NCBI GenBank assembly: GCA_003509065.1
Contig: DODG01000414.1
Coordinates: 574-13,644, forward strand
Length of the DNA stretch: 13,071 nt
Direction: 5' to 3'
Origin: Acidobacteriota bacterium
GTDB lineage: Bacteria > Acidobacteriota > Vicinamibacteria > Vicinamibacterales > UBA823
The translations under genes were made by a program, and so were the position numbers. The notes beneath the pieces were generated by a model. It did not search any database. It had not been told where the DNA came from and saw only the letters and a list, made by a program, of their open reading frames with translations. Position 1 is the stretch's first letter; each line of letters opens with the position of its first letter. Below, piece by piece: positions 1 to 7,528 of this stretch.

Positions 1-2502
1 GGCTCCTCAATCCCTATGTGTGGCATTCCTCACCATGCAGCAGATACCTATGTCACACGTCTGGTCAAAAAAGGCTTTCGAGTCGCGATATGCGATCAGA
101 TCGAGGACGCAAAAAGTGCCAAAGGGCTTATACGACGAGAGGTTGTGCGAATCGTTTCATCTGGCACATTAACTTCAACCGACTACTTGGATGCCCGAAC
201 GCCAGCGTTCTTAATGGCACTATTCGTTTCCCAAGCGAGCCGGTCAACCCAGTCAAAATCTGCAACCCGGCAATCTGTTGCAACCAAGCATGACCCAACC
301 TGTTTCGGAGTCGCGTTATTAGATTTATCGACCGGTGAGTTTAGTTCCACGGAATACGAAGGGAATGTTGGATTCAGTGCCATTGCAGAAGAAATTGCCG
401 TGCTACAACCTCGTGAAATTTTAGTTCCCGATAACCTTGATTTAGTCCGATTGCTCCCAGACGTTAATATCTCTACTCCCATCACGACGGCTCAATCCTG
501 GACCTTCGACACTGAACAAGCACAACAAACCCTTTTAGACCAATTACACGTTACAAGCCTCAACGGCTTTGGATTCGACGGACGCCATGCTGCCATTTCG
601 GCAGCCGGTGCACTAATTCGATATCTTCGTGACACCCAAAAACGCGATCTCACTCATGTCCGCAGAATCCAGTTTCGTCCAACTACCGATCACCTCGTCA
701 TCGATTCGACCACTTTGAAACACCTTGAAATCCTTAACTCGTTACAAGATCAGCGGGATGGTTCCCTGTTAGACACGGTCGATTCCAGCATAACGGCGAT
801 GGGTGGTCGCCAATTACGACGTTGGCTCCTGAAACCGTTAATTACGCTCGAACCCATCCAACAGCGGCTAGATGCTGTCGAGGATTTCGCGTATCAAACC
901 GTCGTGAGACTAAAACTGCGTGAAGATTTACGAGGTATCGCTGATCTGGAACGATTAATTGGGCGTGTGGCCCTTGGGAGCGCAGGGCCTCGCGAACTGC
1001 TTGCACTTCAACAATCCGCAACAACCATTCCGAGAATCCGAAAACAACTGGACTCGTTAAAAGCTCCTTTAATACAAAGTCTTCTCGCAGAGCTTGACGA
1101 TCTGACAGACATTCGCACGGTGATCGGTTCAACGATCGCTGATGACCCTCCGAACCAAGTCCGCGATGGAAATGTAATCCGTGATGGTGTCGACAAGCAG
1201 CTCGATGAATTGCGAACGATAAGTCAAGGCGGCCGTCACAACATCGCGACCATGGAGCAGTTGGAACGTACCCGTACCGGAATTTCTACGCTCAAGATTA
1301 AATACAACCGAGTATTCGGTTATTACATCGAAGTGACCAAAGCCAATCTTAACGCGGTGCCGGCCGACTACCACCGCAAACAAACGATTGCGAATGGCGA
1401 ACGTTATATCACGCCCGCTTTAAAGGAATATGAGAACAAGGTTCTCGGCGCCGACGAACAGATCGCGAATCGAGAGGCCGCCCTATATGAAGATTTACTG
1501 AAATCTGTCGCTGCCGAAGCACCGCGAATACAGGATACCGCTAATGCACTCGCAAAATTAGATACTCTTTCCGCCTTCGCAGAAACAGCAACGTTGTTCG
1601 ACTACACGAAGCCTCAAATTCAAGAGGTCGGTGATTTTGAGGCCTTGGAGGTTCGCCATCCAATGGTCGAACGGCTTCGCACAAACGAATTTGTGCCAAA
1701 TGACGTATTACTAAACGACACCACACACCAACTGATCATCTTAACTGGACCAAATATGGGTGGGAAATCAACATTTTTGCGGCAAACGGCACTCCTACCA
1801 ATACTCGCACAAGCGGGATCATTTGTGCCTGCCCGACAGGCAAAACTTTCAATAGTGGACCGGATATTTGCGCGGGTTGGCGCCTCAGACAACATCTCAC
1901 AAGGTCAATCTACGTTTATGGTAGAAATGGAAGAAACTGCCAATATTCTGCACACGGCAACCTCACGCAGTCTGGTTTTACTTGATGAAGTCGGTCGTGG
2001 CACGTCGACGTTTGACGGACTCAGCATCGCATGGGCGGTCGTCGAATATCTCGCTACGCATTCATCTATTCGCCCGAGCACCTTGTTCGCAACTCACTAT
2101 CACGAACTAACAGATTTAGCCGATGCGCTGCCTGGTGTCGTTAACTATCACGTTGAAGCGAGAGAATATCAGGACGAACTAACCTTTCTCAGGAAAGTTA
2201 TTAAGGGACGATCTGATCGGAGTTACGGTATTCAAGTTGCGAAATTAGCAGGGTTACCTGATTCGGTGGTTAAGCGGGCGCGAGAGGTTCTCACTAGTCT
2301 TGAAACCGATGAGCTTAAACGCTCTGGACGACCAGCTTTAAGCGACACCCAAGATGCACACCAAGCACAACTCGGCCTGTTTCGAGACGTGAAGCCCATC
2401 GATACATTCGAACAAAAGCTTCGCGAAATCAATTTGGATCAGGTCACACCACTCGATGCCCTTACGATTTTGACCAAACTAAAGGAAGACACAAAAGACT
2501 GA
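1..2502 (+). CDS. mutS: DNA mismatch repair protein MutS (5' end outside window)
   Basis: MutS recognises mismatches and small loops in new DNA and uses ATP to become a sliding clamp that recruits MutL. The reading frame is open from base 1 and enters within the N-terminal mismatch-binding domain (the IPMCGIPHHA segment). About 60-65 residues, including the Phe-X-Glu mismatch-reading motif, should therefore lie upstream; the ATG at 16 is internal. Visible are the connector and core domains, the clamp region (KIKYNRVFGYYIEV, about 1285-1335), Walker A GPNMGGKST (1747-1773), and Walker B LLDE with the following GRGTSTFDG (about 1978-2020). The FATHYHEL motif sits near 2086-2112. A conserved-looking C-terminal helical tail ends in LDALTILTKLKED-type sequence. 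A Ser/Thr/Gln-rich stretch near 225-290 looks like a linker insertion compared with E. coli MutS. Identification is certain. The gene ends 59 bases before the next start, with no clear terminator seen. Confidence 0.97.
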   Translation, partial: GSSIPMCGIPHHAADTYVTRLVKKGFRVAICDQIEDAKSAKGLIRREVVRIVSSGTLTSTDYLDARTPAFLMALFVSQASRSTQSKSATRQSVATKHDPTCFGVALLDLSTGEFSSTEYEGNVGFSAIAEEIAVLQPREILVPDNLDLVRLLPDVNISTPITTAQSWTFDTEQAQQTLLDQLHVTSLNGFGFDGRHAAISAAGALIRYLRDTQKRDLTHVRRIQFRPTTDHLVIDSTTLKHLEILNSLQDQRDGSLLDTVDSSITAMGGRQLRRWLLKPLITLEPIQQRLDAVEDFAYQTVVRLKLREDLRGIADLERLIGRVALGSAGPRELLALQQSATTIPRIRKQLDSLKAPLIQSLLAELDDLTDIRTVIGSTIADDPPNQVRDGNVIRDGVDKQLDELRTISQGGRHNIATMEQLERTRTGISTLKIKYNRVFGYYIEVTKANLNAVPADYHRKQTIANGERYITPALKEYENKVLGADEQIANREAALYEDLLKSVAAEAPRIQDTANALAKLDTLSAFAETATLFDYTKPQIQEVGDFEALEVRHPMVERLRTNEFVPNDVLLNDTTHQLIILTGPNMGGKSTFLRQTALLPILAQAGSFVPARQAKLSIVDRIFARVGASDNISQGQSTFMVEMEETANILHTATSRSLVLLDEVGRGTSTFDGLSIAWAVVEYLATHSSIRPSTLFATHYHELTDLADALPGVVNYHVEAREYQDELTFLRKVIKGRSDRSYGIQVAKLAGLPDSVVKRAREVLTSLETDELKRSGRPALSDTQDAHQAQLGLFRDVKPIDTFEQKLREINLDQVTPLDALTILTKLKEDTKD

Positions 2503-2561
2503 GTCATAGTCAAAATGTTTCCACCGCAATTGAGCGTGATAGCCTGCTAAACTAAATCGAA

Positions 2562-3635
2562 ATGCGCGACAAAACTCGCTTCCTCCATACGCCCATCACA
2601 CCGTTTACCGTTGATACAAATCTCACCGCCGAGGAAATCCTGAAGCGAATGGAGCGCATCTCATTCCAGGGGCGCAATCTCGGCACTGCTCATCAAGTGT
2701 GGCAGAAGATGCTTTCAGATAAATGTCTGATTTTTCTTGGCATCGCTGGTGCGCTTAGTGCGGGAGGATTGCGATTAATCCTGGCACATCTTATTCGTAA
2801 TAGATATGTGGATTGTGTGGTCTCTACTGGCGCTAATCTTTATCATGACCTTCACGAATGCAGAGGCCGGCGCCATTTTATTGGATCTCCTCAAGGTGAT
2901 GATGTGGCACTTCAGGCTGCTCATATTGATCGGGTGTACGACACACTCGTCGACGAAGACGAATTTATCGAAAATGACGAATGGATTGCAGACTTTACTC
3001 GCACCCTGGACCCTAGACCTTATACCAGCCGAGAGTTTCTCTATCTGCTTGGAGAACATCTCTGGAACCAAACTGGCGAGGACGGAATACTCACAGCTGC
3101 CTATCAGGCAAATGTTCCGATTTTCTGCCCTGCCATTGCGGACTCATCTATCGGAATGGGAGTATCACAAGCCCGACACAAAGATAAATCCGCCGGACAA
3201 CTTGATGTCATAGGCGATATTATTGAATCGTCGAATCTCGTAATCCACCTGCGACGGACCGCCTCGGTCGTGCTCGGAGGAGGCACACCAAAGAATTTTA
3301 TTAACCAGGCTTCCGTTCAAGCAGAATTCTATAGTGCTGGGCTTGAGGGTCACGCGTACGCCGTGCAAATCGTCACCGATGTTCCACATTTTGGTGGCGC
3401 ATCCGGATCAACCCTCAACGAAGCACAGAGTTGGGGAAAAGTGGCAGCCGATGCTGCTCATGTAACTGTTAATACCGATGCCACCGTAGCCTTACCCCTT
3501 CTAGTCTCGGCCCTAGCAACCTCAACACAGAATGTTTTGAATGTTAGAACCTTCCCGACCTTTGACGTTTCGGGACAAGTAATCACCATTAATGGTGTAC
3601 CCGTTGCAGATGGTCAATATAGCGATCCGCGATGA
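2562..3635 (+). CDS. Deoxyhypusine synthase family protein (bacterial DHS-like, probable polyamine-modifying enzyme)
   Basis: The fold and motifs are those of deoxyhypusine synthase, an NAD-dependent enzyme that moves an aminobutyl group from spermidine to a lysine or amine acceptor. Seen in the 357 residues: STGANLYHDLHE (88-99), VPIFCPAIADSS (185-196), LGGGTPKN (238-245) and NEAQSWGK (286-293). Lys293 matches the catalytic lysine of eukaryotic DHS (Lys329 in human). Compared from memory with human DHS, a histidine after the GGG motif is Asn245, and an acidic residue in the GSDSG loop is Ala280. The polyamine site therefore looks altered, while Glu287 and Trp291 are kept. Bacteria generally lack the eIF5A acceptor, so a free-amine product (homospermidine- or spermidine-like) is an inference. 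A roughly 35-residue tail follows the core. The ATG at 2562 is the first possible start after an in-frame stop at 2553; no good ribosome site is seen. Its stop overlaps the next start, implying coupling. Confidence 0.85.
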   Translation: MRDKTRFLHTPITPFTVDTNLTAEEILKRMERISFQGRNLGTAHQVWQKMLSDKCLIFLGIAGALSAGGLRLILAHLIRNRYVDCVVSTGANLYHDLHECRGRRHFIGSPQGDDVALQAAHIDRVYDTLVDEDEFIENDEWIADFTRTLDPRPYTSREFLYLLGEHLWNQTGEDGILTAAYQANVPIFCPAIADSSIGMGVSQARHKDKSAGQLDVIGDIIESSNLVIHLRRTASVVLGGGTPKNFINQASVQAEFYSAGLEGHAYAVQIVTDVPHFGGASGSTLNEAQSWGKVAADAAHVTVNTDATVALPLLVSALATSTQNVLNVRTFPTFDVSGQVITINGVPVADGQYSDPR

Positions 3636-4525
3636 CACTGCCTTTTCAGTACGATCATCAAAAACTCTTGGTCTTCGGCGGCGAAGAAGCCGAGCCATCA
3701 GAGTTTGAGACAGCAAGGGCTGCCATTCTACCCATTCCCTTAGAACGTACGACTTCGTACATACAAGGAACTAAAAATGGCCCGCGGGAAATCCTTCATG
3801 CATCATCCCAACTGGAGCTTTGGGACGAAGAACTCAAGGTCGATGTTTCTTCTGTTGGACTCTGCAGTCTACCAGGAATGGAACTCCCTCATGATGATAT
3901 GCAAGCCGCGCTAGACGAAATCACTAACGTTGCGTCAGCAATATTAGAGAAGGAGAAATTCCTCATCAGTCTTGGTGGTGAACACTCCATTACGCCGGCG
4001 CTTGTAGCCGCCACGACTGCTCATTATCCAAGTTTGTCCATTCTCCAAATCGATGCCCATGCTGACTTAAGAGAATCCTATATGGGATCGCGATTGAGTC
4101 ATGCATGCGCAATGCGCCGCTCGCTGGAATTTGCAAGATGCACCCAAGTAGGAATTCGGAGTATGTCGCAAGAAGAAGCGGAGATCGTTCCGTCGCTTAA
4201 TACGACCATTTTTTTTGATGTAAATATGCGCCAGCGAACGGACTGGATGAACGATGTTGTGAAATCATTAGGACAACATGTTTATATCACCATTGATTGT
4301 GATGGTCTGGAACCTGGAACCATGCCGGCCGTTGGGACACCTGAACCAGGCGGTCTCTCGTGGATGGAACTTCTTGGACTCTTACGTGCGGTGTTTAGTC
4401 AGCGGGAAGTGATCGCTTGTGACGTCGTTGAGTTATGCCCAATTCCTGGAGTAATTCATCCAAATTTTCTGTGCGCAAAACTCGTTTATAAACTTTTAAC
4501 CTACAAATTCGCTCAGCTGGATTAG
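3632..4525 (+). CDS. speB: Agmatinase/arginase (ureohydrolase) family protein
   Basis: Ureohydrolases use two Mn ions to remove urea from guanidino compounds; agmatinase converts agmatine to putrescine. The 297-residue protein carries the full metal set: LGGEHS (His118), IDAHADLR (Asp141, His143, Asp145) and IDCDG (Asp222, Asp224). It also has the GTPEPGG loop (235-241) typical of agmatinases and their relatives. The length is normal for the family. Its ATG overlaps the stop of the DHS-like gene in an ATGA arrangement, so the two are probably translated together and act in one polyamine pathway. Substrate cannot be fixed from sequence: agmatine, N1-aminopropylagmatine or another guanidino compound are all possible, and the symbol speB is given on family grounds only. 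The gene is convergent with the TPR gene, 11 bases away. A small hairpin (5-base stem, 4546-4560, then TTT) lies just past its stop and could be a weak terminator. Confidence 0.88.
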   Translation: MTLPFQYDHQKLLVFGGEEAEPSEFETARAAILPIPLERTTSYIQGTKNGPREILHASSQLELWDEELKVDVSSVGLCSLPGMELPHDDMQAALDEITNVASAILEKEKFLISLGGEHSITPALVAATTAHYPSLSILQIDAHADLRESYMGSRLSHACAMRRSLEFARCTQVGIRSMSQEEAEIVPSLNTTIFFDVNMRQRTDWMNDVVKSLGQHVYITIDCDGLEPGTMPAVGTPEPGGLSWMELLGLLRAVFSQREVIACDVVELCPIPGVIHPNFLCAKLVYKLLTYKFAQLD

Positions 4526-4536
4526 GTAGTTCACGT

Positions 4537-5304
4537 CTATTCGTTCTCGGATGAACCGAGTTTGTCGAGTTCAGCCTGAGCATCGGTTTGAAACAGCGAC
4601 TCTGGAAATTCGGCAATGATCCGCGTGAAGGTTGCCTGAGCCTGGTCAGATTGACCGGACAGTAGATAGGTTTTTCCTAACTCAAACAACACCCCATCGA
4701 CTGGAATATCCCATTCAACCTGTTTTGAACTCGCTTCAAATATTTCAGTCGCCTCGGCATAATTCCCTGAATGCATTTGAGCCTCAGCCATGCCCAGTTG
4801 AGCCATCTCACCATAAATGCCATTGCCTTCTGATTCGATCACCATTTGATAGTGTTGAATGGCTTCCTCTCGTTGGCCCAAACTGGAAGCCGTAGTTGCG
4901 GCATAATAACGCGCGACTAATCCGACTCGGTTGGCTGGATGGGCATCTGCTGTTTCAATAAATTGTTGAAGTGCCACCTTAGCCCTTCTCACTCCGGAAG
5001 TATAACTTCCAGGTTGGAAGGATGCAGGAGCTGACAAGGCACCAGAACCATCAGCGCTTGAGGTGTCTGGCGGTAACACAATGGGTGCTGTCGCGGTAAT
5101 CATCGCCTCCGCTAACATTTGTGTGCCGGCGAACTCTTTTTCATTCTGTAGATCTAAATATTTCACGATGACGACGAATCCCACCAAAACTACCAGTCCG
5201 CAGAAAATAAGTGCTCGGCCATGCCCTCTAAACCTATTCTCTAAACTCACAAGAACAGTTCCCAGCGCGTTCTCTTTAAGGTGACGTCTATCTGACCGCT
5301 TCAT
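4537..5304 (-). CDS. Membrane-anchored TPR protein, YfgM-like
   Basis: The 255-residue protein has a positively charged N terminus (about 1-30), one transmembrane helix (about 31-48) and then a long extracytoplasmic part. After a Ser/Ala/Pro-rich linker (about 80-100) come tetratricopeptide-type helices (about 107-250), for example the GQREEAIQHYQ, GNYAEATEIFE and GQSDQAQATFTRII repeats. This layout matches the YfgM type of ancillary SecYEG translocon/periplasmic chaperone adaptor, which in Gammaproteobacteria helps secreted proteins leave the translocon. Overall similarity is judged by layout only, so a different TPR scaffold is possible. The start ATG has a good GAAGGA ribosome site at 5310-5315, five bases away. 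The gene lies downstream of tRNA-Arg on the same strand and has its own candidate -10 element. Its C-terminal end is acidic (SSENE). Confidence 0.7.
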   Translation of the reverse strand: MKRSDRRHLKENALGTVLVSLENRFRGHGRALIFCGLVVLVGFVVIVKYLDLQNEKEFAGTQMLAEAMITATAPIVLPPDTSSADGSGALSAPASFQPGSYTSGVRRAKVALQQFIETADAHPANRVGLVARYYAATTASSLGQREEAIQHYQMVIESEGNGIYGEMAQLGMAEAQMHSGNYAEATEIFEASSKQVEWDIPVDGVLFELGKTYLLSGQSDQAQATFTRIIAEFPESLFQTDAQAELDKLGSSENE

Positions 5305-5309
5305 AATGT

Positions 5310-5315
5310 TCCTTC
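5310..5315 (-). promoter_or_regulatory. Ribosome binding site of the TPR gene
   Basis: The minus strand reads GAAGGA five bases before the ATG at 5304. This supports that start over the later in-frame methionines. Confidence 0.6.
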
Positions 5316-5349
5316 TATATTTCCCTGTACGAATACTGCTGCCAGTAAC

Positions 5350-5355
5350 ATTATA
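5350..5355 (-). promoter_or_regulatory. Candidate -10 box (TATAAT) for the TPR gene
   Basis: A perfect TATAAT lies on the minus strand 45 bases before the TPR start, between the tRNA-Arg 3' end and the gene. No convincing -35 hexamer sits 16-18 bases upstream, so read-through from the tRNA is an alternative. Confidence 0.3.
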
Positions 5356-5403
5356 CTGAACATCTAATAATCTATTTACGCCCCTATTGAAATATCTGGA
5401 AAC

Positions 5404-5480
5404 TGGTGCGCGTGCCCGGATTCGAACCGGGGGCCTGCCGCTTAGGAGGCGGCTGCTCTATCCAGCTGAGCTACACGCGC
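5404..5480 (-). tRNA. tRNA-Arg, anticodon CCT
   Basis: The 77-base minus-strand sequence folds as a complete cloverleaf. The acceptor stem pairs GCGCGTG with CACGCGC, followed by discriminator A and an encoded CCA (5404-5406). The D arm contains AGCTCAGCTGGATAGAGC. The anticodon stem is GCCGC/GCGGC around the loop CTCCTAA, giving anticodon CCT, which reads the Arg codon AGG. The T arm holds GGTTCGAATCC. It sits 55 bases downstream of apt on the same strand, so it may be transcribed with acyP-apt. A TTGACT at 5514-5519 could be a -35 element, but no matching -10 is clear. No integrase or repeated tRNA 3' end was seen nearby. Confidence 0.96.
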
Positions 5481-5535
5481 ATAATATCTGCAGTGTTTTC
5501 TAGAACGACGGGTAGTCAACAGCTCGCCTAATTCA

Positions 5536-6051
5536 CTAATACTTTAAAATCGACACAATCTTCTCATCAAGTAATTTCGAACGTCCCTTTAACCCTTCCA
5601 GTTCAATCAGGAAGACCACACCTTGCACAATACCACCCAACTTTTTTATAAGCTGCACGGCCGCCTGTGCCGTCCCTCCAGTGGCCAATAAATCATCAAC
5701 GATGAGAACCTTTTGCCCTTTGTCTATCGCATCGTCATGAATTTCTAAACTACCCTCACCATATTCAAGTTCGTAACCCGTTTGGATAGTCGTAGAGGGA
5801 AGCTTGTTTGGCTTCCGAATCGGAACAAATCCGGCCCCCAAGCGATCTGCTACAGCTGCACCAAAAATAAAGCCTCTACTTTCAACTCCTACAACTAGAT
5901 CGATAGATTCATTTGCAAACGGTGTTACCAAACTGTCAAGAGATTCTCGAAAACCAATCGGATTGCGTAAGAGCGTCGTAATATCATAAAAAAGAATTCC
6001 AGGTTTTGGAAAATCTGGCACGTTGCGTATATATGATTTTAAAGTTTCCAT
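5536..6051 (-). CDS. apt: Adenine phosphoribosyltransferase
   Basis: APT makes AMP from adenine and PRPP in purine salvage, in the cytoplasm. The 171-residue length is standard. The N-terminal segment [21 protein letters not shown] (8-28) is the typical APT opening. [15 protein letters not shown] (54-68) forms the adenine-side loop. [14 protein letters not shown] (114-127) is the PRPP-binding motif with the two acidic residues. Its start lies within the end of acyP: the two genes share 13 bases (6039-6051) in different frames, so they are probably co-transcribed and translationally coupled. The overlap is longer than the usual 4 bases, but the conserved PDFPKPG segment begins only about 11 residues in, so a much later start is unlikely. 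Identification is very secure. Confidence 0.97.
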   Translation of the reverse strand: METLKSYIRNVPDFPKPGILFYDITTLLRNPIGFRESLDSLVTPFANESIDLVVGVESRGFIFGAAVADRLGAGFVPIRKPNKLPSTTIQTGYELEYGEGSLEIHDDAIDKGQKVLIVDDLLATGGTAQAAVQLIKKLGGIVQGVVFLIELEGLKGRSKLLDEKIVSILKY

Positions 6052-6332
6052 GTATTACCTGGCGTAATTGAAAATCCATCGGCCCTTCCACTCGGGGGTC
6101 GCTCGTCCACATTAACCGATTCCACATTGGCTGCTGGTGGTCCTACTCGCATAGCTCGTTCAAATCTTTCAATCGATGTATCTTCTCCTTCAACTTCAGC
6201 TTCGACACTACCATCAGAGCAGTTCGCAACGAAACCCTGTAAACCTTCTCGTAAAGCAATTTCTTGAGCAAAAATGCGAAATCCGACATCTTGGACTTGA
6301 CCACAAATATGATAACGTCGAGCTTTAAGCAT
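6039..6332 (-). CDS. acyP: Acylphosphatase
   Basis: Acylphosphatase hydrolyses the carboxyl-phosphate bond of acylphosphates in the cytoplasm. The 97-residue protein is close to the usual 90-100. It has the signature [12 protein letters not shown] (11-22) with catalytic Arg19, and [12 protein letters not shown] (33-44) with catalytic Asn37. Both catalytic residues are present, so it should be active. The C-terminal end (after about residue 88) departs from the usual short YG-type ending and runs into the apt start, overlapping it by 13 bases. A GAGGG ribosome site precedes the ATG. It is the first gene of an acyP-apt operon, and a TATAAT lies 30 bases upstream. No functional link between acyP and apt is known to me beyond shared transcription. 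Confidence 0.93.
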   Translation of the reverse strand: MLKARRYHICGQVQDVGFRIFAQEIALREGLQGFVANCSDGSVEAEVEGEDTSIERFERAMRVGPPAANVESVNVDERPPSGRADGFSITPGNTWKL

Positions 6333-6521
6333 GTACCCTCTGTTAATGGCTGAAAATGCGAATTATACCTGAGTGCATTCTAATTAGGCACGTATACAAT
6401 TCACAGATTTCTTTTCAGACTGGAACGAAACAAAAAGCTGTACACTTAGAAATATTTGCCTTAACTCTGCGGTGGCCGTACCGCCTTTTAGCACTGTAAG
6501 AATTAACACTAGCGAGCTAAT
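6333..6521. other. Divergent intergenic region between acyP and the membrane-protein pair
   Basis: This 189-base A+T-rich stretch must hold promoters for both directions. On the plus strand, GCGGT (6469-6473) pairs with ACCGC (6480-6484) around a 6-base loop, followed by CTTTT, about 38 bases before the membrane-protein start. This is a short hairpin in the presumed leader. No open reading frame of note was seen. Confidence 0.45.
6362..6367 (-). promoter_or_regulatory. Candidate -10 box for acyP-apt
   Basis: The minus strand reads TATAAT 30 bases before the acyP start. The position suits a short leader, but no good -35 hexamer is visible at the right spacing. Confidence 0.3.
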
Positions 6522-7019
6522 ATGTCACCACTTGAATTCTTCGAGTGGCTTCAAAATACATACTGGAGCACAGCGATTCGCGAGTCGCTGATGCTCTACC
6601 CCCTCATACTGACAACCCACGTGTTAGCCCTGTGCGTGTCGGTCGGCTTAATTGCAATTGTCGATCTGCGCCTGATCGGGCTCCGCTTCAGTAACGTATT
6701 AATTTCAGAGGTAACTGCCAAGTTAATACCTTGGGCTTTGTTTGGTTTTACTTTGATGGTTACTAGTGGCCTGTTGCTCTTTTATGCCACTCCACTAAAA
6801 GCAGCCCAAAATCTTTTTTTTCAAATTAAGATGGTCGCACTCCTTCTTGCCGGACTTAACGCATTCTTGTTTCATGCAGCGATCTACAGAAAAGCAACAA
6901 CCTGGGATTCTCTCCAGATTGTTCCGTTTCGGGCCCGTCTGGCTGGTTGTGTCTCGTTGACGCTGTGGACCGTAGTCCTGGTATCCGGTCGCCTGCAAGC
7001 ATTCAACTGGTTCAATTAA
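6522..7019 (+). CDS. Four-helix integral membrane protein, DUF6644-like (paralog 1)
   Basis: This 165-residue hydrophobic protein has four predicted membrane helices (about 24-46, 68-88, 99-119 and 139-158) and no signal peptide. It matches the next gene at equivalent positions: a FEW motif near residue 7, R20, H33 in helix 1, VDLRLxGL (47-54), PW at 70-71, a VTSGLLL stretch in helix 2, K103 at the start of helix 3 and SGR near the C terminus. These shared polar residues inside or beside membrane helices suggest a bound cofactor or proton/electron role, but no function is established that I know. I recall this shape as the DUF6644 type, without certainty. Here a second membrane histidine, H118, is present, which the partner lacks. 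Start chosen at the only suitable ATG; the ribosome site is weak. The next gene starts 17 bases after its stop. Confidence 0.75.
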   Translation: MSPLEFFEWLQNTYWSTAIRESLMLYPLILTTHVLALCVSVGLIAIVDLRLIGLRFSNVLISEVTAKLIPWALFGFTLMVTSGLLLFYATPLKAAQNLFFQIKMVALLLAGLNAFLFHAAIYRKATTWDSLQIVPFRARLAGCVSLTLWTVVLVSGRLQAFNWFN

Positions 7020-7036
7020 GAGAATAGTCTTTAGAT

Positions 7037-7513
7037 ATGACTCTCCTACCTCTTTTTGAATGGATTGGTTCAACAGACATCGGGTTAACCATTCGTGATT
7101 CGATGTGGTTGTTCCCGGTCATTCAATGCGTACACCTCCTCGCGCTCGCGATGCTTGGAGGTTCTCTAATCGTTGTTGATTTACGATTATTGGGACTTGG
7201 CCTTAAACGTCACCCAGTTAGTTACCTATCAAGACAGGCCTATCCCTGGTTGATAGGAAGTTTACTGGTGATGCTTGTTACCGGATTACTACTCGCCTCG
7301 TCAGAAACCCTGAAGATCTATTTCAGTCCACCTTTTTGGTGGAAAATGCGATTCCTTTCCGTCGCCATCCTTTTTACATTCACTGTCCGAAGAACTGCAC
7401 TTCGGCTGGAAGACATTCAATTGGAACCATTTAAAGGTAAGACGATCGCTGTTGTCTCGCTCGTGCTTTGGTTCGGCGTGGGTTTCTCTGGACGTTGGAT
7501 TGCCTTCTATTAG
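7037..7513 (+). CDS. Four-helix integral membrane protein, DUF6644-like (paralog 2)
   Basis: The 158-residue partner of the preceding gene is clearly related across its whole length. It keeps FEW (7-9), R20, H33 (in VHLLAL), VDLRLLGL (47-54), PW (70-71), VTGLLL (81-86), K103 and SGR (151-153), and has the same four-helix layout. At the position of the partner's H118 it has Arg in FTVRRT, and it carries a WW pair at 101-102. The tandem arrangement, with 17 bases between the genes, suggests a heteromeric complex made from a duplication. It faces the cytochrome c lipoprotein gene with only 15 bases between the two stops. Function is unknown; an electron-transfer or quinone/heme role is only an inference from the neighbour and the conserved histidine. 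Confidence 0.75.
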   Translation: MTLLPLFEWIGSTDIGLTIRDSMWLFPVIQCVHLLALAMLGGSLIVVDLRLLGLGLKRHPVSYLSRQAYPWLIGSLLVMLVTGLLLASSETLKIYFSPPFWWKMRFLSVAILFTFTVRRTALRLEDIQLEPFKGKTIAVVSLVLWFGVGFSGRWIAFY

Positions 7514-7528
7514 TAAGAGACTACCCCT

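Noticed and set aside
2539..2551. The 10-base string AGCCTGCTAA before the DHS-like gene, repeated before ferrochelatase near 8461-8470
   Set aside because: A single 10-base match in 13 kb can arise by chance, the distances to the two start codons differ, and no inverted symmetry or third copy was found.
2806..3213. A 135-codon second-frame reading frame inside the DHS-like gene
   Set aside because: It lies wholly within a well-conserved gene in another frame, has no ribosome site or domain, and is explained as a chance open frame.
5404..5480. tRNA-Arg as a possible integration site for a genomic island
   Set aside because: No integrase, no direct repeat of the tRNA 3' end and only housekeeping genes on both sides.
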